NCBI RefSeq assembly: GCF_019598945.1
Contig: NZ_CP080598.1
Location: 2,604,001 to 2,668,000 of the forward strand
Reading direction: 5' to 3'
DNA from: Sphaerospermopsis torques-reginae ITEP-024
Lineage (GTDB): Bacteria > Cyanobacteriota > Cyanobacteriia > Cyanobacteriales > Nostocaceae
Length of the DNA: 64,000 nucleotides
Part shown: positions 44,325 through 53,421 of the stretch, piece by piece
How the letters are laid out: the number at the start of each line of letters is the position of its first letter
Numbering within the stretch: the first letter of the stretch is position 1
Position numbers and translations under genes: made by a program
The notes under the pieces: generated by a model
Databases searched by the model: none
Told to the model about the DNA's origin: nothing
The model's input: only the letters and a program-made list of their open reading frames with translations

Positions 44325-45341
44325 ATGAATGCACATCGAGGATCTGCTGTGCTGAGTTCTGCAACTTTGACAATGCACCCAGTCACCACAGGACTGACTG
44401 AAAATCACCGTCTGCGGCTGTTTTCTGGCTCTGCCAATTTACAATTATCCCAAGAAGTCGCTCGTTACCTGGGGATGGACTTGGGTCCAATGATTCGTAA
44501 AAGATTTGCGGATGGAGAACTGTATGTTCAAATCCAAGAATCTATTCGCGGTTGTGATGTCTATTTAATCCAGCCAACTTGCCAGCCAGTTAACGACCAT
44601 TTAATGGAATTACTGATCATGATTGATGCTTGTCGTCGCGCATCAGCACGGCAAATTACCGCAGTAATTCCCTATTATGGTTATGCCCGCGCTGACCGCA
44701 AAACCGCAGGACGAGAATCTATCACCGCTAAACTGGTTGCTAACCTGATTACTCAAGCTGGTGCTAGTCGTATTCTTGCAATGGATTTACACGCAGCACA
44801 AATACAGGGGTATTTTGATATACCTTTTGATCATGTTTACGGTTCACCCGTAATACTGGATTATATACAGAGTAAACAACTACATGATGTTGTAGTTGTT
44901 TCCCCTGATGTGGGCGGTGTTGCCAGAGCCAGAGCATTTGCCAAAAAATTGAATGATGCACCTCTGGCAATCATTGATAAACGCCGTCAAGCTCACAACG
45001 TCGCTGAGGTTTTGAACGTCATCGGCGATGTCAGAGGCAAAACGGCAATTTTAGTAGATGACATGATTGATACAGGTGGAACAATTACCGAAGGGGCGAA
45101 ATTACTCCGTCATGAAGGCGCTAGTCAAGTATATGCTTGTGCTACCCATGCAGTATTTTCACCGCCAGCGATTGAACGCTTATCAAGTGGCTTATTTGAG
45201 GAAGTGATAGTTACTAACACTATTCCTATTCCTGAAAGTAATCGTTTTCCTCAGTTAGTCACGCTGTCAGTTGCTAATTTACTTGGTGAGGCGATTTGGC
45301 GGATTCACGAAGATAGTTCATTAAGCAGCTTATTCCGTTAG
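44325..45341 (+). CDS. prs: Ribose-phosphate pyrophosphokinase
   Basis: 338 residues. LRLFSGSANLQLSQEVARYLG, KRFADGELYVQIQESIRG, the signature MDLHAAQIQGYFDIPFDHVYG, and the PRPP-binding loop AILVDDMIDTGGTITEGAKLL. It makes PRPP from ribose 5-phosphate and ATP. The first 15-20 residues are outside the conserved core, so a downstream start (ATGCACCCAGTC) is also possible. A terminator follows. Confidence 0.95.
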   Translation: MNAHRGSAVLSSATLTMHPVTTGLTENHRLRLFSGSANLQLSQEVARYLGMDLGPMIRKRFADGELYVQIQESIRGCDVYLIQPTCQPVNDHLMELLIMIDACRRASARQITAVIPYYGYARADRKTAGRESITAKLVANLITQAGASRILAMDLHAAQIQGYFDIPFDHVYGSPVILDYIQSKQLHDVVVVSPDVGGVARARAFAKKLNDAPLAIIDKRRQAHNVAEVLNVIGDVRGKTAILVDDMIDTGGTITEGAKLLRHEGASQVYACATHAVFSPPAIERLSSGLFEEVIVTNTIPIPESNRFPQLVTLSVANLLGEAIWRIHEDSSLSSLFR

Positions 45342-45351
45342 ATTGCTGATT

Positions 45352-45375
45352 AAATCATCCTTGGGGATGATTTTT
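45352..45375 (+). terminator. Terminator of prs
   Basis: AAATCATCC pairs with GGATGATTT around a short TTGG loop and runs into a T tail (45371-45375), 10 bp after the stop. Confidence 0.7.
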
Positions 45376-45410
45376 ATCTGGAGTCAGTAGGGGTTTAGCA
45401 CTGCTCATTG

Positions 45411-45508
45411 GTGTCAACTTAACGTAAAACCGATCACCCGACTGGGAATGAATTCCCAGTCTAATAGCAGAAGTCATCTAAAGATGACTAAAAACACCCA
45501 TAAATCTA
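45411..45508. mobile_element. Two-hairpin element, copy C (truncated)
   Basis: Begins GTGTCAACTTAACG as copy B and matches its first 100 bp, including the 22-nt palindrome (45440-45461, stem GACTGGGAAT, centre GA instead of TC) and AGTCATCTAAAGATGACT (45472-45489). The right TIR is missing. It sits inside an interrupted palindrome: GGTTTAGCACTGCT at about 45392 and AGCACTGCTAAACC at 45508. Confidence 0.65.
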
Positions 45509-45516
45509 TAGCACTG

Positions 45517-46095
45517 CTAAACCTTTACTAAAGTTTCTAATTCTGTTACTACTCGTTCTAATTCTTCTGTTAATTGTGTAATTTTAGTATTTTTATTAGT
45601 TTTATTAAAAGCATCCACTAAGGCGCGATAATACCACAAAGTTCCTTCTTTACCAGCTTTGAATCTTTCCCACACTGCATCACCTATTAAACGATAGTCT
45701 TTGAGAATTGATCTAACATTATAAAGTTTATCAGCACAAGAAACCAGCAACACGGAAGGGGAAGCGGTGGAAATATGAGCGAGATATTTTTCTTTGCGTT
45801 GTTTCCAAGGGGGTTTAGGGATGGTGTCTGCGTCGGTGCATCCGTCAACTATTGCGGTGATGTTATCCCCAAAAAGACGACGAATTTCTTCTCTGGTGGC
45901 TGCTCCTCCTTGGTCTTCTATGGCATCATGTAATAATGCAGCGATCGCCTCATCTTCGTTTGCTCCATATTCTAAGGCTATGCTGGCTACTCCTAATAAA
46001 TGGCTAATATAGGGTACTCCTGAACCTTTTCTGATCTGGGTTGTGTGGAGTTGGTGTGCGTAGGTTAATGCTTGGGTGAATTTTTCTGTTAGCAT
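45517..46095 (-). CDS. HD-domain hydrolase, SpoT/Mesh1-like
   Basis: 192 residues. HD metal motif: RKGSGVPYISHLLGVASIALEYG, then AALLHDAIEDQGG (the HD pair), VDGCTDADTIPKPPWKQRKEKYLAHI and LVSCADKLYNVRSILKDY. This resembles the small alarmone hydrolase or (p)ppGpp-hydrolase half of Rel/SpoT. No synthetase or TGS domain. It could act on ppGpp or another nucleotide; inference. Confidence 0.85.
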   Translation of the reverse strand: MLTEKFTQALTYAHQLHTTQIRKGSGVPYISHLLGVASIALEYGANEDEAIAALLHDAIEDQGGAATREEIRRLFGDNITAIVDGCTDADTIPKPPWKQRKEKYLAHISTASPSVLLVSCADKLYNVRSILKDYRLIGDAVWERFKAGKEGTLWYYRALVDAFNKTNKNTKITQLTEELERVVTELETLVKV

Positions 46096-46202
46096 TTTTT
46101 AAATGGGTATTTTGGGTTTATTTTCTAAGTTTAGAAGGATTGAACCACGAAGAACACGAAGGAAGAGGAAGAAGAAGAGAAGAATAAAAAAATAAACAAC
46201 TA

Positions 46203-47270
46203 TCAATTAATCTTTCCTATCCGATCCGGTGGAAAAAATATTTTAGATGCTTTACCAATAATCAAATTCCGGGGTACAACTCCCCAGCATCTTCCATCAA
46301 AACTGTTCATGCGATTATCCCCTAATACTAAATATGAATCCGATGGTATGGTGACAGGTTTAGATAAATAGGGAGTTGATATACAAACATCAATTTCTGT
46401 ACGCTGGTTTGAGGCTAAATATTTATCTTCTGCTAATGGTTGATTGTTAATCAAAACTTTCCCATTTTTGAGTTCCACTTTTTCATTAGGTAGGGCTATT
46501 ATTCTTTTAATAAAAGCCTCTGTATATCCTTCTTTGATGAGTGATTCTGTTGGAGAAAACACTATGATATCACCACGTTGAGGAGGTTCAAAATGATATA
46601 TCAATTTATCAACTAAAATGCTATCAGCTTCCCAACGATTTAGTTTGCCATGTAATGTAGGTTCCATCGCTGCTGTAGGTATCCATCTTGCTTCTGCTAT
46701 GTATGTTCTCACAGAAAATGCCAAAGCGAAAGACAATATAATTGAAATTATTGGTCCTAAAGAAACTAAAAACGCTGTTTTTTTTGATGTTTCTCGCTGC
46801 ACTGGTGATAAGCTATATGCTAAATAAGAAATACCAGCATAAATTACTGGTAAAAGCACAGGGAGAAAACTGGAAACTATCAAGATAATGATAATTGCTA
46901 CAATTCCTAATAACCATTGACCAAGATAAAATTGACCTAATCCCCAAAATAGCTGTGAGAGAAACATTGCTAACCAAGGATCTTTATTTTGTTTTCTCAG
47001 TTCTTCAAATTCCTGGCTATTCTTACTTTTAGCACTAGCGTAAGCATCAAATAAATTCCAAAATCCAAAAATCACATTTAATAATAAACAAGCAACTGCA
47101 AATAATATATTTACTGTGGGACTGAGAACTAACCAAAGACTCAATATAAATAAGCTAATAGTTACTAATATGAATAAATATCCTTTTATCTGATATCCGG
47201 TATATATTTGTCCTATTCCGGGAAAGATTTTTGATAAATTAACTGCCAGCCAAGGTTCTTTATTAGACAT
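46203..47270 (-). CDS. Signal peptidase I-like protein with nucleophile Ser replaced by Ala
   Basis: 355 residues. Residues 1-185 contain about six hydrophobic segments (two repeats of KxPWLAxxLSxxFxGxGQxYxGxxxxG), an unusual N-terminal fusion. The S26 domain follows: RWIPTAAMEPTL (196-206) where active family members have a Ser right before the Met, here Ala201 (codon GCG, 46668-46670). The general base Lys255 (AFIKRIIALPNEKV) and GDNRMNSFDGRCWGVVP are intact. It therefore looks like a catalytically altered or dead paralogue. Single copy in the window. Confidence 0.85.
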   Translation of the reverse strand: MSNKEPWLAVNLSKIFPGIGQIYTGYQIKGYLFILVTISLFILSLWLVLSPTVNILFAVACLLLNVIFGFWNLFDAYASAKSKNSQEFEELRKQNKDPWLAMFLSQLFWGLGQFYLGQWLLGIVAIIIILIVSSFLPVLLPVIYAGISYLAYSLSPVQRETSKKTAFLVSLGPIISIILSFALAFSVRTYIAEARWIPTAAMEPTLHGKLNRWEADSILVDKLIYHFEPPQRGDIIVFSPTESLIKEGYTEAFIKRIIALPNEKVELKNGKVLINNQPLAEDKYLASNQRTEIDVCISTPYLSKPVTIPSDSYLVLGDNRMNSFDGRCWGVVPRNLIIGKASKIFFPPDRIGKIN

Positions 47271-47391
47271 CGGTTTTATACCTCAAGATTCTTTTAATTA
47301 TGTACAGAATTATACTTTATTTAGTATATTATGACTTGAACCATATATTAAAATATGCTTAAAATATAAAAAACACTAGCTTTTATCAACA

Positions 47392-47595
47392 ATGACTATG
47401 GCTGCAATTACTATCAATATTCCAGAGGAACAATTACAACAACTGCAAGCAATGGCACAAGCAAATAATATCTCGCCTGAAGAATTATTACGTGCTACAA
47501 TAGGACATTGGCTCAATTATCCCAAAAACGATTTTGAGGAAGCTGCAAATTATGTACTCAAGAAAAATTCTGAGTTGTACCGTTGTCTAGCATGA
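47392..47595 (+). CDS. Antitoxin, partner of a Doc-like toxin (orphaned)
   Basis: 67 residues (start 47392 or 47398). A ribbon-helix-helix-like N-terminus (ITINIPEEQLQQLQAMAQANNISPEELLRATIGHWL) and a C-terminal toxin-binding segment (ANYVLKKNSELYRCLA) match antitoxins paired with death-on-curing toxins. The stop overlaps an ATG (ATGA at 47592-47595), as in an intact pair, but the toxin frame ends after seven codons. The antitoxin is thus orphaned. Confidence 0.75.
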   Translation: MTMAAITINIPEEQLQQLQAMAQANNISPEELLRATIGHWLNYPKNDFEEAANYVLKKNSELYRCLA

Positions 47596-47615
47596 TCCGT
47601 TACCTGACAAACTAA
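47592..47615 (+). pseudogene. Truncated Doc (Fic/DOC) toxin gene, N-terminal stub
   Basis: The frame reads MIRYLTN then TAA. Intact Doc toxins of this pair type begin MIRYLTL. The rest of the gene is absent; the next gene starts 6 bp after the stop. Consistent with deletion of the toxin. Confidence 0.5.
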
Positions 47616-47621
47616 GAACCT

Positions 47622-47882
47622 ATGCCACAAACGCTTCTGAATGAAATTATTAACCAGCTAAATAGTTTAGAACAGGATGAACTACAACAGCTTAATCGGA
47701 TTATTCAAATATACCTGACTGACAAAGCACAAGCTGATCAAACCACAAAATTTTATCAAGCACTTTTAAATTCTGGTTTGGTGAAAGAAATTAAACAACC
47801 CACTCCCCAACCACAGGAAAGAACTCTCATTCAAGTACAGGGTAAACCTGTTTCTCAAACTATCATTGAGGAACGCGGCTAA
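47622..47882 (+). CDS. vapB: Putative VapB-type antitoxin
   Basis: 86 residues: N-terminal helices LNEIINQLNSLEQDELQQLNRIIQIYLTDK and a polar C-terminal tail ending SQTIIEERG. No full DNA-binding fold is obvious. Immediate neighbour of a PIN-domain toxin (stop at 47882, ATG at 47883), so the antitoxin role is inferred from position and size. Confidence 0.65.
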   Translation: MPQTLLNEIINQLNSLEQDELQQLNRIIQIYLTDKAQADQTTKFYQALLNSGLVKEIKQPTPQPQERTLIQVQGKPVSQTIIEERG

Positions 47883-48347
47883 ATGACAGTTTATTTCTTT
47901 GATAGTAGTGCTTTAGTTAAACGCTATGTTGCGGAAATAGGTTCAAGTTGGGTTGTGAGTTTGTGCAATCCTAATCTGAAAAATACTGTATTTATTGCTG
48001 CTATTACTGCTGTGGAAATTACTGCGGCAATTAGTAGACGTGCAAAGGGCGGCAATATCGCTCTCACAGATGCTAACACAGTATATTCCCAATTGAAAAA
48101 TGATATTCAATCGGAATATCAAGTAATTGAAATTACAGATACTATTATTAATTCAGCTATGACCTTGGCAGAAAAACACGGTTTGCGGGGTTATGACGCG
48201 GTTCAGTTAGCTGCGGCTAAAGCTGTTAACGATCTTTGCATAGCTAATAATTTGCATCCATTAACTTTTATATCTGCTGATCAAGAATTGAATAATGCCG
48301 CAGTCAACGAAGGTTTAGTTGTTGATAATCCCAATAACCACCCCTAA
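47883..48347 (+). CDS. vapC: PIN-domain toxin, VapC-like
   Basis: 154 residues. PIN acidic residues: FFDSSALVKRY (D6), AITAVEITAAISRR (E), YDAVQLAAA (Asp) and SADQELNNAA (Asp). VapC toxins cut tRNA or rRNA with a metal ion. Abuts the antitoxin gene. An upstream orphan antitoxin of a different pair lies 7 bp before vapB. Confidence 0.85.
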   Translation: MTVYFFDSSALVKRYVAEIGSSWVVSLCNPNLKNTVFIAAITAVEITAAISRRAKGGNIALTDANTVYSQLKNDIQSEYQVIEITDTIINSAMTLAEKHGLRGYDAVQLAAAKAVNDLCIANNLHPLTFISADQELNNAAVNEGLVVDNPNNHP

Positions 48348-48527
48348 ACCGCAATAAACACTCTTGCTATTTCCTGTCAAAATAACAATTTTTGTGACAA
48401 TTGAGTTAGAATTATTAAAGGTTCGTTACAGAACTGGCAAAAAACCTCCACTTCTGTTAAAACAGCCAAACACTAAGCTAACTAAGCTATTAAATCTAAA
48501 AACCCTAAATTACACAACAACGCTCTT

Positions 48528-50318
48528 ATGACGCTCCCAATTCGTAACGTCGCCATTATCGCCCACGTTGACCACGGTAAAACCACTTTGGTTGATGCTC
48601 TCCTCAAACAGTCCGGCATTTTCCGCGAAGGCGAAGACGTTCCGGATTGTGTGATGGACTCCAATGATCTGGAGAGAGAGCGGGGAATTACTATTCTTTC
48701 CAAAAATACGGCGGTTAAATATAAAGATACCCTAATCAATATTGTTGATACCCCTGGACACGCTGACTTCGGTGGAGAAGTAGAACGGGTACTCGGCATG
48801 GTTGATGGTTGCATCCTCATTGTTGATGCTAACGAAGGACCTATGCCCCAAACTCGCTTTGTACTGAAAAAAGCTTTGGAAAAGGGCTTACGTCCTATTG
48901 TTGTTATCAACAAAATTGACCGCGCTAAGGCTGATCCTCATGTCGCTGTAGATAAAGTCTTGGATCTGTTCTTGGAATTGGGTGCAGATGACGATCAGTG
49001 TGATTTCCCTTATCTGTTCGCTTCCGGGATGGCTGGTTATGCGAAAGAAACTTTGGAAGCAGAAGCGGTAGATATGCAGCCTTTATTTGAGGCGATCCTC
49101 CGTCATGTTCCCGCACCTGTGGGTGATGCTAACAAACCTCTGCAATTGCAAGTTACCACTCTGGATTATTCTGAATATCTGGGACGGATTGTTATTGGTA
49201 GAATCCATAACGGTACGATCCGCGCTGGACAACAGGCAGCTTTGATAACAGAAAGTGGTAATATTGTCAAGTCTAAAATTTCCAAGTTGATGGGATTTGA
49301 AGGCTTGAAGCGGGTGGAATTAGAAGAAGCTTCTGCTGGTTATATTGTAGCGGTGGCTGGTTTTGCTGATGCTTACATTGGTGAAACTATTACCGATCCT
49401 AATGAACCTCAAGCGTTACCACTAATTAAAGTGGATGAACCAACTTTACAGATGACCTTCTGGGTAAATGATTCACCCTTTGCAGGTCAGGAAGGTAAAT
49501 TGGTGACATCTCGTCAAGTGCGCGATCGCCTGTTCCGAGAATTAGAAACCAACGTAGCTTTAAGAGTAGAAGAAACCGACTCACCTGATAAGTTCCACGT
49601 TTCTGGACGGGGTGAATTGCACCTGGGTATCTTAATTGAAACCATGCGACGGGAAGGTTACGAGTTCCAAGTTTCTCAGCCTCAAGTAATTTACCGCGAA
49701 GTCAGCGGCCAACCTTGCGAACCTTTTGAATTATTAGTTTTAGACGTTCCCAGCGATGCAGTAGGTAGCTGTATTGAACGTTTAGGACAACGGAAAGGGG
49801 AAATGCAAGATATGCAACCCGGTGTTGGCGATCGCACCCAATTAGAATTTGTGATTCCCGCTCGTGGTTTGATTGGTTTCCGGGGTGAGTTCATGCGGAT
49901 GACTCGCGGTGAAGGTATCATGAACCACAGTTTCCTTGATTATCGTCCCATCACAGGTAACATTGAAGCCCGTAACAAAGGCGTTCTGATATCTTTTGAA
50001 GAAGGCGTTTCCACATTCTACGCCATGAAGAACGCAGAAGATAGAGGTTCATTCTTCATCACTCCAGGGACTAAGGTTTACAAAGGCATGATTGTCGGTG
50101 AACACAACCGTCCTCAAGATTTAGAGTTGAATGTTTGCAAAACCAAGCAGTTAACCAACCACCGGGCATCAGGTGGTGATGAACTGGTACAGTTGCAAGC
50201 ACCTATAGAAATGAGTTTGGAACGAGCATTGGAGTACATCGGACCCGATGAGTTGGTGGAAGTAACTCCCCAATCTATTCGTCTCCGCAAAATGGCGAAG
50301 AAGTTAGCTAAACGCTAA
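48528..50318 (+). CDS. typA: GTP-binding protein TypA/BipA
   Basis: 596 residues. G1 [21 protein letters not shown]2 region [14 protein letters not shown]3 [16 protein letters not shown]4 [11 protein letters not shown], and elongation-factor-like C-terminal domains ending [12 protein letters not shown]. It is a ribosome-associated GTPase used under stress. Complete; terminator at 50327. Upstream 180 bp is unremarkable. Confidence 0.97.
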   Translation: MTLPIRNVAIIAHVDHGKTTLVDALLKQSGIFREGEDVPDCVMDSNDLERERGITILSKNTAVKYKDTLINIVDTPGHADFGGEVERVLGMVDGCILIVDANEGPMPQTRFVLKKALEKGLRPIVVINKIDRAKADPHVAVDKVLDLFLELGADDDQCDFPYLFASGMAGYAKETLEAEAVDMQPLFEAILRHVPAPVGDANKPLQLQVTTLDYSEYLGRIVIGRIHNGTIRAGQQAALITESGNIVKSKISKLMGFEGLKRVELEEASAGYIVAVAGFADAYIGETITDPNEPQALPLIKVDEPTLQMTFWVNDSPFAGQEGKLVTSRQVRDRLFRELETNVALRVEETDSPDKFHVSGRGELHLGILIETMRREGYEFQVSQPQVIYREVSGQPCEPFELLVLDVPSDAVGSCIERLGQRKGEMQDMQPGVGDRTQLEFVIPARGLIGFRGEFMRMTRGEGIMNHSFLDYRPITGNIEARNKGVLISFEEGVSTFYAMKNAEDRGSFFITPGTKVYKGMIVGEHNRPQDLELNVCKTKQLTNHRASGGDELVQLQAPIEMSLERALEYIGPDELVEVTPQSIRLRKMAKKLAKR

Positions 50319-50326
50319 TTTATCGG

Positions 50327-50358
50327 GGGTGGGAAATTTAAACCCACCCTTATTTTTT
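50327..50358 (+). terminator. Terminator of typA
   Basis: GGGTGGG (50327-50333) pairs with CCCACCC (50343-50349), followed by TTATTTTTT. Confidence 0.75.
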
Positions 50359-50435
50359 ATTTGTATGTATCTGCGTTTATCTACGTTCTATTCTAAATTC
50401 CTGAAAAAAAGTTTTGTGTCAATAATCCCCCCTCT

Positions 50436-50549
50436 ATTCTCAATATTATTGATAATGTTCTCAATTATTTGACGAGTTTTGGTTTTTTCAGCCATTGCTC
50501 TTGACAGTGTTTTGAGTTTTTGATATTTTTGTGTAAAATCCCAAGGGAT
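50436..50549 (+). promoter_or_regulatory. Promoter-bearing duplicated segment, copy 2
   Basis: Homologous to 30781-30895. TTGACA (50501-50506), 17-bp spacer, TATTTT (50524-50529), then GTAAAATCCCAAGG. No CRISPR repeat follows here. A CGCAAAGACGCAAAGG dispersed repeat lies 30 bp downstream. Confidence 0.4.
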
Positions 50550-50638
50550 TGATATAAGAGTTTTAAGAAATTATCTCACGCAAAGACGCAAAGGCGCAAA
50601 GAGAAGAACGGTTAAAAGATTTACACAAGATACATAAG

Positions 50639-50800
50639 ATGGAAACCTTGATTGATCCTAGTGAGCGTTCTATTTTGGTTTTTCAACCTCATTCTTTACC
50701 TTTATTATTATTAGGAAATGATGTTTTACCTGTGTTGGATGGTTTGGGTGTGAATATTACTGTTGAGGATGTTTTTAGTTGGGTGAAAAGGAAAGGTTAA
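50639..50800 (+). pseudogene. C-terminal fragment of a Uma2 gene
   Basis: 53 residues, METLIDPSERSILVFQPHSL..., then VLPVLDGLGVNITVEDVFSWV. This is the end of a Uma2 protein (compare LIDPQERLIMTF in the gene at 2849). The first about 130 residues are missing. An intact Uma2 gene starts 61 bp downstream. Confidence 0.75.
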
Positions 50801-50860
50801 GTTTCACTCAAATCTATTATTTATCTAGTAAAATAGATTTACTAAGTTTAAGGAGTGGAA

Positions 50861-51499
50861 ATGATGTTGTTAGAATTAAAGCGCATTCATGTACCACCAG
50901 GACAAAGGGTTTTATTAGAAAATGTCACTTGGACAGAATTGGAAGCAATTTTAGAGGAGTTGGGAGAACATCGTGCTGCGAAAATTGCTTATGATCAGGG
51001 AATATTAGAAATTATGACTCCTTTACCAGAACATGAATTTGATAAGGAAATTATTAGTGATTTAATTAAAGCATTATTAGAAGAATTGGATATTGAATTT
51101 CTCAGTCTTGGTTCTACGACTTTTAAAAATCAATTTATGGAAAAGGGGATAGAACCTGATCAATGTTTTTATATTAAGAATGAGGGTTTAGTTAGGGGTA
51201 AGAAAAGGTTAGATTTAACAATTGATCCTCCTCCAGATTTAGCTTTAGAAATTGATGTTACTTCCCGCACTCATCCGAATATATATGAAGCTTTAAAAGT
51301 TCCTGAGTTGTGGAGGTTTGAAAACGGGAAGTTGCAAATTAATGTTTTAGTAGATGGTAGTTATGTGGTGTCTCAGTCGAGTTTGAATTTTCCCGGTTTA
51401 CCTTTGATTGATGTGATTCCTCGCTATTTGGAAAGTAGTGGAATTAATGGGAGGAATGCAACTATTAAGAGGTTTAGGAATTGGGTGAGAGATCAGTAA
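50861..51499 (+). CDS. Uma2 family (DUF820) PD-(D/E)XK-type protein
   Basis: About 212 residues. Start at the ATG at 50861, 5 nt after AAGGAG (50850-50855); GTG at 50855 and ATG at 50864 are alternatives. ENVTWTELEAILEELGEHRAAKIAYDQGILEIMTPLPEHE, GIEPDQCFYI (PD), LALEIDVTSRTHPNIYEALKVPELWRFENGKL. Complete domain. The C-terminal basic tail GINGRNATIKRFRNWVRDQ is typical of this Uma2 subgroup. It follows a Uma2 remnant, so a tandem pair existed. Confidence 0.88.
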   Translation: MMLLELKRIHVPPGQRVLLENVTWTELEAILEELGEHRAAKIAYDQGILEIMTPLPEHEFDKEIISDLIKALLEELDIEFLSLGSTTFKNQFMEKGIEPDQCFYIKNEGLVRGKKRLDLTIDPPPDLALEIDVTSRTHPNIYEALKVPELWRFENGKLQINVLVDGSYVVSQSSLNFPGLPLIDVIPRYLESSGINGRNATIKRFRNWVRDQ

Positions 51500-51533
51500 A
51501 AGAGGTACTTGAAAATGAATATAACCTCATTGA

Positions 51534-52571
51534 TTATTGTCGGATATATCGAAAATTAGGATCTATATCATTTCCAACAGTTATTTTTATATTTATCGTA
51601 TGTCTTGGTAGAAAATAAAAATTTTTCTCTTCTGGTATATATGGCAACTTCTCAATTAGCTTATCTATTGCTTCGGAATTTCCTGACACTATACCATGTA
51701 CCCATTTGATACCTTCCCATTGTGTATCTCCTAACAAATTTTCATATAAGCTAGAACTGGAATATTTAAAATCTTTAAACTCGTCAAATATTTCACCAAA
51801 TAAATGCTGAACTATAAACCAAGAAAAGGGTAAACAACTCTTAAAGATAGACTTATGAACAGTACCTAAATTATATGGTAAATTTTCTATTTCATTGACA
51901 AAAATACCCGCAGATAAACTATTTTCTAAAAGTTCTGCTTCTTGATAAAATTTTAGCCAGAATATCCAGAATATGTTGTCAAAAAAATTATTGCGATTTT
52001 TAATTGTTTGGTTACGAAGATAAGAGAGCTTTTTTTCTGTAATATTATCTAGCATTGATGGTCTAGGACAATATAGTAAATACTTTATACAATTAACTCC
52101 CAATATTTTATTTAAAATTTCTATTCTATTTCTCTGTTTTGTATCTATATCAAACCGACAGTTTTCATTATATGTAATAGGATGCTCAGATTGATCAGGA
52201 AATAAACGTTTTGCTTGAAGTAAGTATGCTGCACTCCATGATTCTTCTGGTAGCAAATAATCTTCAAAATTAAGGATAAAACCAATATCTGATTGAGTTA
52301 TATAACGCTCTACATTCTGATTGTATTCATGAGTGTCAATTGCAAAACTTATATTTAATAGTCCATCTATTTCATTTAAATCTTTATTGAGTTCTTCAAG
52401 TGAATATTCTAAATTTTGTTCATCTTGGGTTTCTCCGTCTAAAAGATCGCACAACAAAGAAGTCAATGCAGTTTCAAACCAAGGACGTTTTCGCACTAAT
52501 CGCTTTGATACTGCTTTATCAATAGCATCAAAGTAACGAATTATAAAATTAGCTGCTTTAGGTGAAATCAT
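51534..52571 (-). CDS. Uncharacterised protein with QxK nuclease-like signature
   Basis: 345 residues. An N-terminal helix with Glu33 (PWFETALTSLLCDLLDG), then SDIGFIL (Asp95) and YLLQAKRLF (Gln119-Ala-Lys121) follow the E-D-QxK pattern of Mrr-like PD-(D/E)XK nucleases. The C-terminal two thirds is hydrophobic and aromatic-rich (NNFFDNIFWIFWLKFY) and unrecognised. It may be a defence effector nuclease. No partner gene is adjacent. Monocistronic, AT-rich (about 33% GC by eye). Confidence 0.65.
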   Translation of the reverse strand: MISPKAANFIIRYFDAIDKAVSKRLVRKRPWFETALTSLLCDLLDGETQDEQNLEYSLEELNKDLNEIDGLLNISFAIDTHEYNQNVERYITQSDIGFILNFEDYLLPEESWSAAYLLQAKRLFPDQSEHPITYNENCRFDIDTKQRNRIEILNKILGVNCIKYLLYCPRPSMLDNITEKKLSYLRNQTIKNRNNFFDNIFWIFWLKFYQEAELLENSLSAGIFVNEIENLPYNLGTVHKSIFKSCLPFSWFIVQHLFGEIFDEFKDFKYSSSSLYENLLGDTQWEGIKWVHGIVSGNSEAIDKLIEKLPYIPEEKNFYFLPRHTINIKITVGNDIDPNFRYIRQ

Positions 52572-52828
52572 GGATACCTAGAGAATTTATTTATGCTTTA
52601 ATTAGTATATTCTCAAACAACTAACTATACCAGTTAAAACAATGTCAATTTTAGAATTTCTCATAGCCATTAATGGTAACGCTCAGTTATGGAGTGCTGA
52701 TATAGTTGTTTAACTTAAAAATGAGACAAAAAGTGATAGGTTCTGTAGATAATGATTTTAGGATAACCAAGGCAGTCCAATTGTTTGGAAGATTAAATTT
52801 CCGTGGTTATTGTTTAGCTTAATGTCTC

Positions 52829-53146
52829 AATCTAAAGTTAAATGACTATAATGTATTTCTCGGATTATTGTCCAGTAACCCACATGATCCAAACTCGATA
52901 AATAATCTTCATGGAATATATGGTAGTGATTGGGGAGTTTATAGTATTCGTAACTCTTACGGTTTATATGGTAGTCCATACGCTGTATACAGTCCTTATA
53001 ATACTTATTGTCTTAACCCTCCTGTCGTCATTTATCAAGGTCAACCAGTTTTAGTTGTCACTAGAAATCCTTATTTTCAAACTAATGGAATACCAGTTAT
53101 TGACCCTGATTTTTTATTAAGTGTTTACGCACAACTAGCAGCTTGA
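52829..53146 (+). pseudogene. N-terminally truncated gene of a Tyr/Gly/Pro-Ser-rich family
   Basis: The frame is open from about 52829 to 53146. It has no ATG before the TTG at 52868. From LSSNPHDPNSINN on it matches the cyanobacterial secreted family with YGSPYS / NPYG repeats (here IYGSDWGVYSIRNSYGLYGSPYAVY). The signal peptide is missing. A following 34-codon frame (53153-53257) begins MLHSSTPMDRINE; its status is unclear. Confidence 0.5.
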
Positions 53147-53421
53147 CCACAAATGTTGCACAGTTCCACCCCAATGGACAGAATAAATGAGTCAGCGCGA
53201 AATACAATGGAGCATATTAATAATGCAACAGCGAGCATTGCTTCTCTGTTCCATTAATCAAAACCAACAAAAAACCTAACTTGAAAATTTACAAAACTCA
53301 CAAAAAATCTCTCTAAAACTCTCTTCTCTTCGTGTTCTTCGCTTCTTCGTGGTTCATTCTGTATTTAATTTCACGCAAAGACGCTAAGAAGCAAAGACGC
53401 AAAGAAAGAAGTTTTATTTTA

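Noticed and set aside
52642-52713. 23-codon frame starting ATGTCAATT
   Set aside because: Too short and without ribosome-binding site or homologue to support it.
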